Source: Zerene cesonia (Eukaryota; Arthropoda; Insecta; Lepidoptera; Pieridae). From it: a stretch of 64,000 bases of DNA. The stretch lies in the NCBI RefSeq assembly GCF_012273895.1, contig NC_052110.1, positions 1,736,001 through 1,800,000 of the forward strand, written 5' to 3'. This document shows, one piece after another, positions 23,418 to 35,574 of the stretch; position 1 is the first letter of the stretch, and each line of letters opens with the position of its first letter. The notes under the pieces are model-generated. The model was not told where the DNA came from, searched no databases, and worked only from the letters and a program-made list of their open reading frames with translations. Made by a program: the position numbers and the translations under genes.

Positions 23418-25824
23418 TATTTTTTTTTTTGCTTATATCTCATGCATTTGTAATGCATACAATATACAATAAATTTCATTATTATTTTTGGTTTTAGTTA
23501 TGTCTTACTGTTCGTAGCTAATCTATATATTTTTTAACTCGGTCACCTTTGAAGTGCTGTAGAAATTTACCGCATATGAATTTTTATTGAAGTTTTATTA
23601 ATTTCCTTCAGCTATAATACTAAATGTATTTCCTTTGGTATATTTACTTCTTATATGCCTCTTTTCTCTCTTCTTCTTATAGCTTTTGCCCGTGGCTTCG
23701 CGCGCGTTAAATTCGCAAATATTTTTTTAATGTAATTGTAAAAAACTCTGTTGCAATCTGTTTCGTAATTTTAAAGATCGATTATAAAGTTACACACACA
23801 GACGGCGTAAAGCAACTTCGCTTAATACTATAGTGATTCAAATTTCTAGTCATTTTGTGATCGGCTGAAATGTTAACTTTACCTGTACCTGGGTAACGCA
23901 ATTTGTGACGTTTCGGCAGCTTTCACATTCCGGCCGTCTCTTCTGACTTCCATTAGGAAATTATATCGGAATTATATGCAATCCAGGCTTGGAAGCGCGA
24001 GTACAATGCAGAACTATGCAGATAATAATTCTATGGTATATTGTATGTTTATTATTTACATCTTTTCATTTAATTAGTAGTAGTTAGAAATTTTGAAATT
24101 AGAAATTTTTTTTTAGTAGTAGTTGTCAAATTCGAAAGCTAATAAATTCGGCTATAATTGTTGTTGTGTTTGTTACCTCATAACTTTTGACTGGATGAAC
24201 CGATTTTTATGATTCGTTTTTTTATTTGATAGGAGGTATCTCTCATATGGATCTATTTAAATCACGTTCTTATATATATATATATATATATATAAATACA
24301 TACCTACTTCTGACATTCTTCATTCTTTTACTTCTTTAAAGTTGGTGCAGTTTTTTATAAAAAATAATGATTGATTGGATTTTTCATCAACGTGGTTCGA
24401 TGTTAAGTTTTATGTAATTTTGGCGGCAAATTGTTATATGGAGTAATTCGTGATAATCATCCGTTTTTCTCCAAAATTGTGTGTGTTATAGAAGATATAT
24501 ATAACACATTTTTATTCATTGCCACAAAACAATTAAAACATAAAGTTTAGGTATTATTGATCTATTTAACCTAAAACACAGAATAAAAATACAAAATGAT
24601 CAATTTACTTGTAATTTACAGGTTTTCACGAATGTATATAAATTTATTTAAACTGAGCGAAAAAGCACTATCGACCAGGCACTAAAATTTTATTGAAGCA
24701 TTAATATTACCATATTTTCATACAAATTCTGGAAAGTGCTTATCTCAAGGCAATGACCTCGCGTTTGAACTTCCACGTTAATAAATATCAAAGAAATTAT
24801 TATGAAGATTAACTTAAAACAAAATTAGTGTTTGGCCAGCGGTCACGAATGCATGAAAATATTTCATTACAAAGAAATGCTGAGTCAGACCAGAGTTTAC
24901 CTTGGTTTTAAACACAAAGGTATTAGGTACCTACTTGCGATTTTTGACCCGGCAGAACGAGTTAGAATCACGATTATATTTTATCCGACATTCGCAATAG
25001 CTAAGGAGTGTGTGATGTATTTATCTACCAATGGGTTGATTCTTTATGCGTTTGACAAGAAGCACTTGTCATTTTAGATATTCAGATTATAGTTCTTCCC
25101 AATTAGAGACAATAGTAGCCTACTAAAAATAATTGTTATTTCTGAAATAAAGTTGTATTTTGGATTTGGGAAACTTTTTATAGCTAACTCATTAGTCAAA
25201 GTTTTTGAGCAGGCTTCTTGAAAGATTTTTCACAAAACCTTGTACCTCCGTCACTACAAACTACGTACTCGTTAATTAATATTTAACGTATGGAATATGC
25301 AACGTACATTCTAGAACATACCATAATTAAACGAGCAAACACCTCAGCAAAAACATCCTTCCATGTAAATCTAGAAAACTGTGTTTGTGTGCGAACTATC
25401 ATATAGACTGTATGACAACACACACAAGCACATTGACCTATTTATTCCCCATTTTTCTGTAATTACTCACCGCTGCTTTGTTGCCCCCCTCTGGGGGACT
25501 TATGCTGGTAAATGCGACAACAGCAAGTTACTAGATAAACCTTTTTTTTAACGCAGTTTTTGCGTAAGGCAAGTTATATAGGCAAGAATATTAAAGTAAA
25601 TGATGAGTAAGATATGGATTATACAAAGTAAAATTAGACGAGAGATTAGAATTAACTGGTTAGTCTTCTAGTATCTAGTACATTTAGTGGATATTAATCT
25701 AGGATAACATCATTTTTTAATTTAAAATATAACTTTGTTTGTTGTTTCTATCCAATACCTACTAAGTAATAACATATTTTTAAAGTATTGGGTAGTATTA
25801 ATACATATACATATCATTAATATC
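23418..25824. other. Intergenic with repeat fragments
   Basis: It holds a decayed CCCGTGGCTTCGCGCGCG element end (about 23685-23830), a decayed dispersed repeat at 24155-24240 (see 34715-34815) and a (TA)12 microsatellite at about 24271-24294. An open frame of 81 codons at 24832-25077 starts only with a non-ATG codon and resembles no protein family, so I do not call it a gene. Confidence 0.5.
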
Positions 25825-26016
25825 CTACTAATAATGCAAAAGTTTGTAAGGATGTGCGTGTGTTTGTTGCTCTTTCACACAAAAGCTACTGAACGGATTG
25901 CAATGAAATTTGGTACGTAGATAGCTGAACAACTGGAATAACATACAGGCAATTTTTTATTCCGATATTCCTACGGGATACGGACTTACGCAGGTGAAAC
26001 TGCGTGGCGCAGCTAG
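25825..26016 (-). mobile_element. Interspersed element copy
   Basis: A near full-length copy of the 2698 family in opposite orientation, from CCTACTAATAATGC to the CAGGTGAAACTGCGTGGCGCAG end and CTAG. It carries more substitutions in the terminal GC-rich block than the copies at 31181 and 34130. Confidence 0.75.
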
Positions 26017-27337
26017 TTACTTATCAACATAAAACACCTAATCACATTCTAATTTAAATCATCAAATAAAAGAAAATCTCCATATGTTACACTGTAAAAT
26101 AGAAAAAAAATTCCAAGTTCAAAGTATACGTTGTGACAGTATTCAAAATAATCGTGCTGCATGAATCATCGTCACCTCTAGTACATAGGTATTACCTAGA
26201 ACCTAGGTACCCTTGACGGGATGAAGGGTGCGCAGTCGCCTGAAAATCATCACGTTCTTGATGATTGCAGGGGTGATCTTAATATTGCATTAACAATTTT
26301 GTATATAAGTCGTCTTTAGGGGAGTTCACATTATGGGATCGCCTTAGGTTAAGTTTTAATAATGTTTTTATTTTCATACACTTCCCTGTAACGCTGGAAA
26401 ACTGTAGGGACTGGTGCATTTTCTTTTACATTACGTTTGATAGTGAACTAGTATGTGTGTGGTGTGAATAAACCTCACTATGTAATGAAGTATTTAGTTC
26501 AAGATGAGACTAGGTTGTTCTACTGAATATCGTCTTAATCTCGTTCTTGATTAATTCTAAGAATGAGAATTATAAATTTTACATTTGAATATCAGGCTTA
26601 GAAATTCAATCTTTTTCCCACCTCACGGATACATGTGTTTTCCTACACAGTTATATACATTATATTTATAAGTACATTATAAATATAATATACACAACAT
26701 TTTTTTGCACGCTCGGCTGGTCTCGAAACCTGTAATTTTTATCTCAGGTCGAGGTTCTTACTACCACCACCACATATAAGTACTAACTGTAACCGTACAT
26801 GTTACGACTATATCTATAAGAACCAGGAACTTGGTTAATAACCATTCAATTGAAAATTCACCTTTTGATTCACAGAAAATTGAATGCGAATACATATCTA
26901 CGATACGTGTTATTTTAATGCATTGGTGAGCCTAATTCAATAATCACTCCATCAAAATTATACGCAGTTGCTGACATCAATATAAATGGAAGTGTTAGCC
27001 ATTGGATAAATAATTGCTTTTATTTATAATATCTGTGTTGTCAATCGAAATACTTGGTTGGACTGACTAGCTTTGATATACGATGATATCAGCAAAAATA
27101 CCAGAAACCAGTGACAGACTAGACGGGAGACTTCAAATCCCACAGTTTTATTAAAGTTTATGGAAGATAGCTACTGAGTTACTTTGATTTTAATGTCTTA
27201 CGAATTCTATATTTGCCTAATTTAGTATGCTTCCTCGTTATTTGTCCTACAACATACATTTAAGGATTTTCGATGGCTATAAGTAGATGAATGTTACTTC
27301 GCGTCTATCTTCTCCGTTATCGCATAGATAAGATCTT
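26017..27337. other. Intergenic, no gene recognised
   Basis: AT-rich sequence. A 12-bp-arm inverted repeat (ATTATATTTATA / TATAAATATAAT) lies near 26660-26690. No gene is supported. Confidence 0.5.
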
Positions 27338-27622
27338 TCATTTGCGTATAGAACACATCAAAACAATTGACATGGCAGCTTCGTTAGTTATAAATCCCTC
27401 GCAAAATAACACACCCAATTTCCAAGCCACATCCAGTAGTTCACACGCAACTTTCAAACGAAACCTGTCATCCCTTTGATCCTTTAGTGCATTGAAAATT
27501 TTAATCGAAGCCCTAACCACTGACGCTTGATCGCGATAACAAGTTAATTGACCATGTAGAGGGAATATCAAAGCTTTGATAGGCTCCTGGCTGAGTAAAC
27601 ATTGTATATTAGTATATTGCAT
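27338..27622 (-). CDS. Unrecognised open frame, possible exon or gene relic
   Basis: A 94-codon minus-strand frame. The middle and C-terminal parts have an unusually protein-like composition for this AT-rich region: charged and hydrophobic residues alternate in a helix-like pattern through SVVRASIKIFNALKDQ and FRLKVACELLDVAWK, and codon use is not dominated by A/T-only codons. The N-terminal start (MQYTNIQCLL) is unconvincing, so the real feature could be an exon beginning downstream of it. I recognise no family, no signal peptide and no domain. No neighbouring exon or consistent splice partner was found. It could be an exon of a long gene outside the window, a relic, or chance. Confidence 0.25.
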   Translation of the reverse strand: MQYTNIQCLLSQEPIKALIFPLHGQLTCYRDQASVVRASIKIFNALKDQRDDRFRLKVACELLDVAWKLGVLFCEGFITNEAAMSIVLMCSIRK

Positions 27623-27736
27623 AGTGGAAACTGTTCAAACGTACGTCTGGTCCGCTTTATTGGTGAATGGAGATGTTTGGTGCGTTTATACCAACTGAAC
27701 CAATATGACTATATTTTTTACTTATATGATTGTTTA

Positions 27737-27955
27737 TTACGTACGGTAAGTGGGAGAGGCGGAAGCCCATATCGTATTCCTCACTCATCTAAGTCCATTC
27801 CTTCATTCCCTTTCATTATACCCTACCAGTTAAAAACTAGAAACGCATTTGTATATGTCCTACCTCTAATAATCTTCATGGACGGTGGACGCTACCTCTA
27901 ATAATCTTCACGCTTAAATCAGACGAACCACCAGCGCGGCCGCCATAACATAACA
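27737..27955 (+). mobile_element. Retroposon family copy, 5' truncated
   Basis: It begins at the GTACGGTAAGTGGGAGAGGC segment of the family and ends AACCACCAGCGCGGCCGCCATAACAT. It contains an internal duplication in which CTACCTCTAATAATCTTCA occurs twice (near 27860 and 27893). Confidence 0.65.
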
Positions 27956-30810
27956 TTTGCAGGGTGTTTATTTATTTAAATTTAATCACCTCATACATAA
28001 TTATATAATCTGTTTAATATATTCATTTAGTTTGTTAGTAGCAAAATGCTTAAAAACTATGTTAGTACATGAAAATAACATTTGAAATTATCTTATTCCA
28101 TTGATGTAAATAATTTACAGCAATGGTTTACATATTGACAATATAGTCTACTCGCAATACGCAATTATAGAAATGCATTGACGATGGAGTCTAATTTATT
28201 TATTTATTTAATTCAAATAAAACTTACAGCTATAAACAATCGTAGTATAAGTGAAAAAAGAGTATAAGTCCCATTACAAGTACATCTATGTACCATTGTA
28301 ATGCAATTAAAAACGTCGTTCGTATTATAATTTACTAGATTATATTGATATTAGATTAATGTTTAAAAAAGGCCATATATTTTTTTAATTGATGTTCTGT
28401 GGTACAGAAAAGATCGAAATTCATCTCTTTCATAAGAGGCTGAAATGTCTAAGATCTAAGATATAATCATATGTGTGTATGCATCAAATATTATACACAT
28501 CTATTCGTTGACACAAGTAAAGCAGAAATACTTAAATATAAGAGTCGAAGCAGTGGGCAAAAACCAGTAAGAGGTTTTCGCGTGAAAAAGAAACAAACAT
28601 ACATCTATTAATTTTTCAAAACCTGCGTGTTGGTAGGATTTGTCTATGTCGATTGTCAATAAGAACTGATCTATGTCACAAACTTAATAGTTCCATAGAC
28701 ACGGCAAGATAAATTTAATTATTTGGACACCATATAATAATTTAATAAATTTAATAAGTTTTTCAGCATTATTACGTTATCTGTGGTTTGAGATTCTTTT
28801 TACAGTTGTTATCCTGATCTACGTGAAGACAAATCCAACAATCCAAAAATCATTAAAATGCGTTCAGCCGTTCTTATCTCCATCTTGTCAAATTAATTGG
28901 TACCTACCTAACTACCATTTATTTGATGTTTTTTTTTTTTATTTTATGTATGAATATTTTCTTCGAATGCTCATTTTACTTTATTCATAATATTTGAACA
29001 AAAACATCTGAATTTGTTGTTAGTTGACCGATTACCGTTTCAAATTATGTTTAGTCTATATATGCGATCTATCTCATAACAAAATAAAATTTATTTAAGT
29101 TCTATTCATTTTTATGAATTATAAACAATGACTCATTACCGTTTTCACTTATACTTATAATCTCGCGTTATTCTCGTATTGGATAATAGAATTTTCTTAT
29201 ACACGCATTACACATACAGTGGAACGCGATTTTATGTACTAATAATGAAATCGACTTCTTAAACTGCGCGAATAGTTAAAGTCAAAAAAACAAGTCAGTT
29301 ATACCCTGCTCTAATTTTAAGAACGGCTGCACAAATGTCAATGACTTCGTTTTTTACTTTGATGACATGAAATTTCAGTGAGTAGGGCTGAGACCTGTAT
29401 CCAAAAGGATACGCGTCTCGGGAGGACTGGGAAGGAAGAGCAAGGAAAACCTTACCCTTCCCAATCCTATGGTTAATTCCTTTCGTCGATCCTTTTGATT
29501 AAGCCTCATCCACTTAAGGTGGCAATCCATAAGTCGCTAACCATCAGGCTACCCACAAACTTTCACATAAAATAATAGATAACACTTTATTGCACACAAG
29601 AATTTTCCGGAAAACATAGATAAACACAAACTAAAGAGAGAAGATGTCCAAATGGCGGTCTTATCGCTACGTAGCGATCTCTTCCAGAATATACAAACAA
29701 TTAGTTGTAACATCTGCATTATTTAACTACAAGTAAAGCAAATGAATTTCACTTTATTAATAACGAATTAAAAGTAGACATGAAAATATTATTTCTGAAC
29801 ACAAATACACCAGAGAAGTTCACTTATACTATAATCTACCTAAAGATGAGATCGCAATTATTTCGACTAAAGTCAATCATCGCCCCCATATTTTCTATAG
29901 TTGTGTGGCTTTAAAAGGGATTGGGTTTTAAACCTGTCGCGAGGAGAGAAGCAATTTTCGCGTTTGATTGATGCCCGTTTTGGGTATAACAGACAAGAGA
30001 GTTAACAATTTATAGACAGCTAAAGAAACAATATAAAAAGAAAAATTCTCAAATATATGAGTTGTTTTGCCAATTAACAATTTTTTTTGTAGACATTTGG
30101 ATAGAAATTCAGAAGATCATTTATTGAGAAAATTCAAAATACTGTTATTTTATTTAAAACTGAATTCTTATTTATTAACCGACAAACGTGCGCGTGATTT
30201 TTGGTTTGATAAAATAGTTGGAACGTTTGTGACCGATTTTCTAGATAGGGTATCGTATACCATGTTTTGAAATTAATTTTGATTACGACATGAAAATATC
30301 AACAGTGTCACGTAAGCTGCATCATAACTAAAATATAAACAATCAATATTCCAAAACTGAAATGAATAGCGCCGTTTATACGTTAATCTATCTACATTGC
30401 ACTGGGTCTATTGGTTTGTCAGAGGCCATTATGGGAGAGTAAACAACTGTAACACCATTTACATGACTCCTTTGTGATTTACATGCTCTGATACGAATGG
30501 CCTCCGAAATTGCTTTTAAATTTAATCGATTCGCTATTAATTTGTACCATAACATTTATCAATAAGGTCTTTTTTATTTTGAAATTGTTATTGTCCATTG
30601 CTGTGTGCATGTTGAAAATAACTTTGTAATCGATAATATTTCTTACATTTTATAAGACCAATTTATACGCTTTAAAAGTGCTTATTCGAAATGGTCTATC
30701 TGATGAAATCTTCGCTTATTAATATGTCAAATGTGATTGTAACTCCTCCCTTAACTGAACTTTCCAGGATAAAAACTTATTAACTATTAAAAAGAACAAT
30801 GTAGCTATAT
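27956..30810. other. Intergenic with repeat relics
   Basis: It contains a decayed relative of the poly(A) retroposon family around 29395-29560 (GGAAGGAAGAGC, TAACCATCAGGCTACCCAC) and a separate common lepidopteran repeat at 29580-29690. A 67-codon frame at 30067-30270 lacks any family resemblance and is not called. No gene is recognised. Confidence 0.5.
29580..29690 (+). repeat. Lepidopteran dispersed repeat (TTTATTGC...GCGGTCTTATCGCT)
   Basis: It shares CTTTATTGC, then GGCGGTCTTATCGCTACGTAGCGATCTCT, with the copy at 31930-32050 in the same orientation. It is likely the 3' part of a retroelement. The TATCGCTACGTAGCGAT segment is itself palindromic. Confidence 0.6.
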
Positions 30811-30824
30811 ATCTTGACAAGCGC

Positions 30825-31030
30825 TGACTGAGCCTTGAATCCGTACAATCCCAAACCATTCCCTTTCGAGATAAAATTGTCACGTCCTTTGAATTAATTT
30901 ACTCGTGGATTCCCATATCCATCTATCCCGTAAAATATTGAAAATGTTTATCAGTACACTGACTTGAAAAGGTTTAGAGTCATCTTCATCTACTCGTATT
31001 TATACAAACCCTGATTATGCTTTTATCATC
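30825..31030. repeat. Upstream copy of the SDR-unit flanking sequence
   Basis: This block, which begins near CTGACTGAGCC, is a diverged duplicate of 33725-33900: shared segments are TATTGAAAATGTTTATCA, GAAAAGGTTTAGAGTCA and GCTTTTATCATC. The SDR1 and SDR2 tandem units therefore both start with this segment and end with an SDR gene, which gives the left boundary of the duplication unit. Confidence 0.6.
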
Positions 31031-31180
31031 ATGATTATGTCCTATTATATTTGATTTGTCAGTCGTTGGACTGAGTGTTGACCAATTCTATTACATCCTC
31101 TCGCATTGACCGTGATATCGTGGTAAACATGCAACATACATAGTATTTTCTTGTGTGTTGATTTTACACGAGTATTATAC

Positions 31181-31383
31181 ACTAGCTGTGCCCCGCGGTT
31201 TCACCCGCGTAAGTCCGTATCCCGTAGGAATATCGGAATAAAAAGTTGCCTATAGGTTATTCCAGTTATCCAGCTGTCTACGTACCAAATTTCATTGCAA
31301 TTGGTTCAGTAGTTTTTACGTGAAAGAGTAACAAACATCCATACATCCATACTTACAAACTTTCGTATTTATAATATTAATAG
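31181..31383 (+). mobile_element. Interspersed element copy, well preserved
   Basis: It starts CTAGCTGTGCCCCGCGG and ends TTATAATATTAATAGGA, matching the 2698 copy throughout. It lies within the SDR1 unit, between the unit start and the SDR1 promoter. Confidence 0.8.
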
Positions 31384-31929
31384 GATTTAGAAATTAAAAT
31401 CTTCTTAAGGGATTTTAAATGCGTTTCATTATTTACCACGCTCGCTGTAAAGTGTTCGAAACGTCGGAATAATAATATAATAAATAAATCGCGTTTAAAA
31501 TCCGTTAAAAAGTTTTTAATTTCTAAATGCCACATACGTTTTAGCTGACTTTTAAATTTGAATTTTATGTTTGTGCGTGTGATCTTTTTCGATTTTTTCG
31601 AAAATTATTTAAATATAATCGGTTTATACTGCCTCGCTCATCAAACATTTTCATTTATGTAATCGGTAATGTCGTTTTACATAGAATAGATTATTTTGCA
31701 ATTTTTTTTAAATTCAATCAACATCATTTTCAATCAACCATCAAATTTAAAACCTTCGTCTTACTATAAACAAAAATGTTACAGCTCGTTTGTTTTGACA
31801 ATTATTAAATGGAAAAAGTTTATCCACTGTTTACCATTATTTTATAAAACTCAAAGGAATTCTTTATCCTTTTGAACTACAAACTTCACTAAAAATAAGA
31901 GCATTAGATGATATTTCTAAGAAGGTTGA

Positions 31930-32050
31930 ATGAATGAATGAAAATTCTTTATTGCGTAAAAATCGAAAAATAAGCAGGCGTACAAAAAAACTTAAATTAA
32001 ATTCGCAAAGGGCGGCCTTATCGCTAGGTAGCGATCTCTACCAGGCAAGG
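31930..32050 (+). repeat. Lepidopteran dispersed repeat, second copy
   Basis: GGCGGCCTTATCGCTAGGTAGCGATCTCTACCAGGCAA near the right end matches the 29580 copy. The left end has a short TGAA tandem (GAATGAATGAATGAA). Confidence 0.6.
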
Positions 32051-32474
32051 TTCTGATACAAAGAAAACAAGTCATTCATTTTTTATTCCGATAATTATAG
32101 CGTAACAATATGATGTATCTTGCTAATTTTTTAACCGTAAATATATTATGTTTAATTTAATTCTTAAATAAATGTAGATATTATTTACTTTGATGAGTTA
32201 AACTTATAATAAGGCAAGTATGCCTTTAGCAATTTAGTGATTATCTAAAATAATTATCTTATATTTATGATACTTAATGAAATATATTCAAACTAGTTAG
32301 AAGTCATGATAAGATAAGGAAACTAAAAAGATGTATGAAAATATATCTACAATTTTGCGGTATATTATTTCAATAAGCCATTACCCACACCCTTGATAAC
32401 ACAATGCCGTTTAAAGTTAAATTTGCAGAAGTCATTAAATACTAAATAAATACGTGTGAGCGTATGTCATTCCG

Positions 32475-32511
32475 CAGTCTAGAATTGACCGTGATATCTT
32501 GCAGTTGTGTC
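32475..32511 (+). promoter_or_regulatory. SDR1 core promoter candidate
   Basis: CTAGAATTGACCGTGATATC is followed 18 bases after ATTGACC by CAGTTGTGTC (from 32502). SDR2 has the same arrangement with the same spacing at 35763-35799, although other noncoding sequence around the two genes has diverged. CAGTT fits the arthropod initiator, which would place the transcription start about 56 bases before the ATG. No TATA box is evident at the usual distance. Confidence 0.5.
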
Positions 32512-32557
32512 CTATGTAAAGGTTTTTTTTATCAAAACAACTTGTGCAATCATTACA

Positions 32558-33322
32558 ATGGACTTCAAAGATAAAGTGGTTCTTATCACCGGCGCGAGCT
32601 CGGGGCTTGGAGCTGCAATCGCAGTTTACATGTCACAGCTATCAGCGAAATTAGTATTGGTCGGACGAAATAAGAAAAATTTGGAAGCTGTCGCCCAACA
32701 ATGTGAAAAATCAAAGGGAATAAAAGCACTCTCAGTAATAGCTGATGTATCGAAAGAAGCAGACGTGGAGAGAATTGTCAATGAAACGATAAATCACTTC
32801 GGTAAATTGCACGTTCTTGTAAATAATGCTGGTGTAGTAGAACTGGGTGGTATTAAGGATACCGCAGCATTGTCAAAATATGATAAGATAATGTCTACAA
32901 ATGTTCGCGGGGTGCTTCAACTAACTATGCTTGCTGTTCCTCATCTGATCAAGACCAAAGGCAACATTGTGAACATATCCAGCATTGTAAGCACCAGAGC
33001 AGCCCCTGGCATGTTAGCCTACTGCATGTCAAAAGCGGCATTAGACCACTTCACGAAGTGCATCGCTTTAGATTTAGCTGCGGATGGTGTTCGCGTGAAT
33101 GCAGTTAACCCCGGCCTGGTGAAAACAAATATTTTGAACGTAGCCGGATTCTCCGATGTTGAGGTGGATTCATTATCTAAGAAAGTAATTGAAACTACAC
33201 CGCTAGGGAAATTGGCTGAAGCGGACGACATCGCGGCTATGGTGGCATTCCTCGCGAGTGATTGTGCTAAGAGCATCACTGGATGCACTCATCCTGTTGA
33301 CAGTGGTAAATCGCTGGTGTAA
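32558..33322 (+). CDS. SDR1, classical short-chain dehydrogenase/reductase
   Basis: This intronless gene encodes 254 aa, the usual length of a classical SDR. The Rossmann-fold signature TGASSGLG is at residues 11-18, Arg37 in GRN after the second strand points to NADP(H), D63 lies in ADV, NNAG is at 89-92, N115 and S141/S142 are in place, and the catalytic Y155-x-x-x-K159 (YCMSK) is followed by NPG at 184-186. All residues of the N-S-Y-K tetrad are present, so the enzyme should be active as a cytosolic oxidoreductase. The substrate is unknown; related insect proteins are usually annotated FabG-like, and roles in lipid, retinoid, terpenoid or steroid alcohol oxidation are all possible. An upstream in-frame ATG at 32507 would add 17 residues, but the ATG at 32558 matches the SDR2 start and family length. 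A tandem paralogue lies 2.5 kb downstream. Confidence 0.9.
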   Translation: MDFKDKVVLITGASSGLGAAIAVYMSQLSAKLVLVGRNKKNLEAVAQQCEKSKGIKALSVIADVSKEADVERIVNETINHFGKLHVLVNNAGVVELGGIKDTAALSKYDKIMSTNVRGVLQLTMLAVPHLIKTKGNIVNISSIVSTRAAPGMLAYCMSKAALDHFTKCIALDLAADGVRVNAVNPGLVKTNILNVAGFSDVEVDSLSKKVIETTPLGKLAEADDIAAMVAFLASDCAKSITGCTHPVDSGKSLV

Positions 33323-33454
33323 TTTCATTTGTTGCAGTTTTTAAAATACGTTAAATTATTTGCTTCATAACAAAATTTTGATTCGCTTTATTTTGTTTTA
33401 ATTTTGTTGTATGTATTGAAACCGTTGTATAAAAAACAGTACTATGAATATACC

Positions 33455-33460
33455 ATTAAA
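33455..33460 (+). terminator. Possible SDR1 poly(A) signal
   Basis: ATTAAA lies about 130 bases after the SDR1 stop codon in AT-rich 3' sequence, and AAATAAA follows near 33499. Either could direct cleavage; motif evidence only. Confidence 0.25.
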
Positions 33461-33724
33461 GTATAAGACACGTAATGAGTTGTACTCAAGGCAATACAAA
33501 TAAATACTGTTTAAATAGACGAGATGTTATTTATCATATTATCATCTTTATCGTCACCATACCTATAAATATAAAGATTGTTATACATCCCAAAGACTAA
33601 CCTGTAAGCTCATACTGTCCACGTAAAATCAAGCAACACAACTCAGTCATTCTATTTCCCAAAACAGAAAAAATAACAATATGAAAATGCCATACAATAA
33701 ATGTATATTTGCATACCACTATTG

Positions 33725-33900
33725 CTGACTGAACGATGAATCAGCACAATGCACCTTTGTTGGGTGTTTTTTGGTATTCATAGATTTTTCATATCCGTCC
33801 CATCTTTCCCTCAAGTGTATTGAAAGTGTTTATCACGAATAGAAAAGGTTAAGAGTCACCTTTATGTATTTTTATAACCCCCGACTCTGCTCTTGTCATC
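33725..33900. repeat. Downstream copy of the SDR-unit flanking sequence
   Basis: Diverged duplicate of 30825-31030 (for example TATTGAAAGTGTTTATCAC, GAAAAGGTTAAGAGTCACC and CTCTTGTCATC). It marks the start of the SDR2 unit. Confidence 0.6.
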
Positions 33901-34129
33901 TTTTATTGTGATAAAACTAAATATTCCTGAACAAAATAAACGTTGTTGTTTTAAGTAAAATCTTTTCCATATTAAAAATATATGCTAATACAGTCTGAAA
34001 TCAATTATCATAAACAATTGCAACGAAATTCTCCTAAAATTTTATGCAATTTTACACATACAATAACGATACAAGAAATACCTTAAATTGTACCCAATAC
34101 CTAGTTAATTTCTTTATTGAATGTTACAT

Positions 34130-34303
34130 CCTATCCTACTAATAGCTAAATAATTGCTCTTTCACGCAAAAACTGCTGAATCGATTGCAATGAAATTTAG
34201 TACGTAGACAGTTGGACAACTGGAATAACATATAGGCAACTTTTTATCCCGATATTACTACGGGATACGGATTTACGCGGGTGAAACCGCGGGGCGTAGC
34301 TAG
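34130..34303 (-). mobile_element. Interspersed element copy
   Basis: It runs from CCTACTAATAGC to GCGGGTGAAACCGCGGGGCG and TAGCTAG, with a short internal deletion near its left end. It sits in the SDR2 unit in the opposite orientation to the copy at 31181 in the SDR1 unit, so the two insertions are independent events after duplication. Confidence 0.75.
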
Positions 34304-34349
34304 TGTATAAATAAATTAATGAAAATAAATGTTTTTCTCCTTGTCAATC

Positions 34350-34485
34350 CTTTATTTTTTACTTAAAAACGTGCAACGCATTTGTAGTGGTCCTATCTAT
34401 GCAAATGATCTTGGACGGTTGTGGTCGCTTACCATCAAGCAGACCATCGGCTCGGTTTCCCACTCTAACATAAAAAAAAACAACA
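34350..34485 (+). mobile_element. Poly(A) retroposon family, 3' fragment
   Basis: It contains GCATTTGTAGTGGTCCTA, GTGGTCGCTTACCATCAAGC and an A tail at 34470-34480. The 5' half is missing. Confidence 0.55.
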
Positions 34486-34602
34486 AACATTAGCATTATG
34501 TATATATACAAGCTTTACTGTGACAAACTCTCATGCGATGTCGCATAAGAGCTATTACCAAACTCAATTACTAAATCGAATAACCATCATACAACAGAAT
34601 TT

Positions 34603-34641
34603 GATAAATAAACTTGTAGAGTTCCTACAAGTTTATTTATC
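34603..34641. repeat. Perfect hairpin, 17-bp arms
   Basis: gataaataaacttgtag (34603-34619), loop agttc, and ctacaagtttatttatc (34625-34641) pair without mismatch. Pairing does not extend far enough for a miRNA precursor. Confidence 0.7.
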
Positions 34642-34714
34642 TTATATCAGTTATAAACCCACACATGAAGCCAGGTCAGTCTTATAGTATACGCGATAAC
34701 AGTGGCAATATCAA

Positions 34715-34815
34715 ATTAAAAAGAATCATAAAAATCGGCTCACGCCGTTGTGAGGCAGCAACCACAAAAAACAAACAAATCGGTAACCTCCTTTTTTGAA
34801 ATCGGTTAAAAACAA
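34715..34815 (+). repeat. Dispersed repeat (AATCGGTTCAC... / ...TTGAAGTCGGTTAAA type)
   Basis: AAAATCGGCTCACGCCGTTG followed by ACAAACAAATCGGTAACCTCC and TTTTGAAATCGGTTAAAAAC is a common lepidopteran repeat end. A decayed, opposite-strand relative is at 24155-24240. Confidence 0.55.
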
Positions 34816-35574
34816 AACAATCGAAGCTTAAATTATGGTGCAACATAACAACAGTAGATAATTATTTCCAAGAACTATTTTATATCTGCTAAGTCATTCA
34901 TTTTTCATTTCGATTATTATGAAGTTTACTGCGTAATGTAACTTACTAATTTAAAAAACATAATAACATACTTCATTTTATTATTAAAATTTACAATTTA
35001 TAACAGTCACAATTCATGTTTATGTAAAAATATAAAAAGGTTGCCAAAACAATGCATTCATGCCAATGTTTCACTAGCTAGGAGACACAGCTGACCATGT
35101 TACGTTTTATTTCATGCATATTTATGAAAACTTTAATATTTAAAGACCATAAAATCAACCAAAGTCAAACATAAAATGACCATAGGAAACTAATGAATGA
35201 TGCGTGTGTTCATTCAACATGTGATTATTTTATACAGTTATAAATTGCATATGTAAATAGCAACTTAAATTATGTTTTCAATATGAGATAATATTAACAA
35301 ACTACTATCTTATATAGGCATATATAGGCAATAAAGAGTTTATTAAGTCTAGAGTATTTAAGTCCAGAAGACAATGTGGTGAAATAAACAAACGAAAAAT
35401 ATATAACTATAACCTTTGAAAATATACCAGCAATATTTTTTTATCAAGTAAGAAAAAAAAATATTAAAAACTGTATATTATAAATAATTAATCTTATTAT
35501 AGTAAACTGTTTAGAAATATTACCTAATAACAACTCAAGTATCTCTTTGAATATAAATGTATAAACTAAAACTG

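Noticed and set aside
22240..23497. Long frames of 340-417 codons across this region on both strands
   Set aside because: They consist almost entirely of N. The same applies to frames spanning the gaps near 538, 45427, 50039, 54616 and 58177.
32507..32557. Upstream ATG extending SDR1 by 17 residues
   Set aside because: The extension is not conserved before SDR2, the ATG is only a few bases after the likely transcription start, and the family normally begins at the MDFKDK-type start.
33019..33288. 89-codon minus-strand frame opposite SDR1
   Set aside because: It is the shadow of the SDR1 coding strand.
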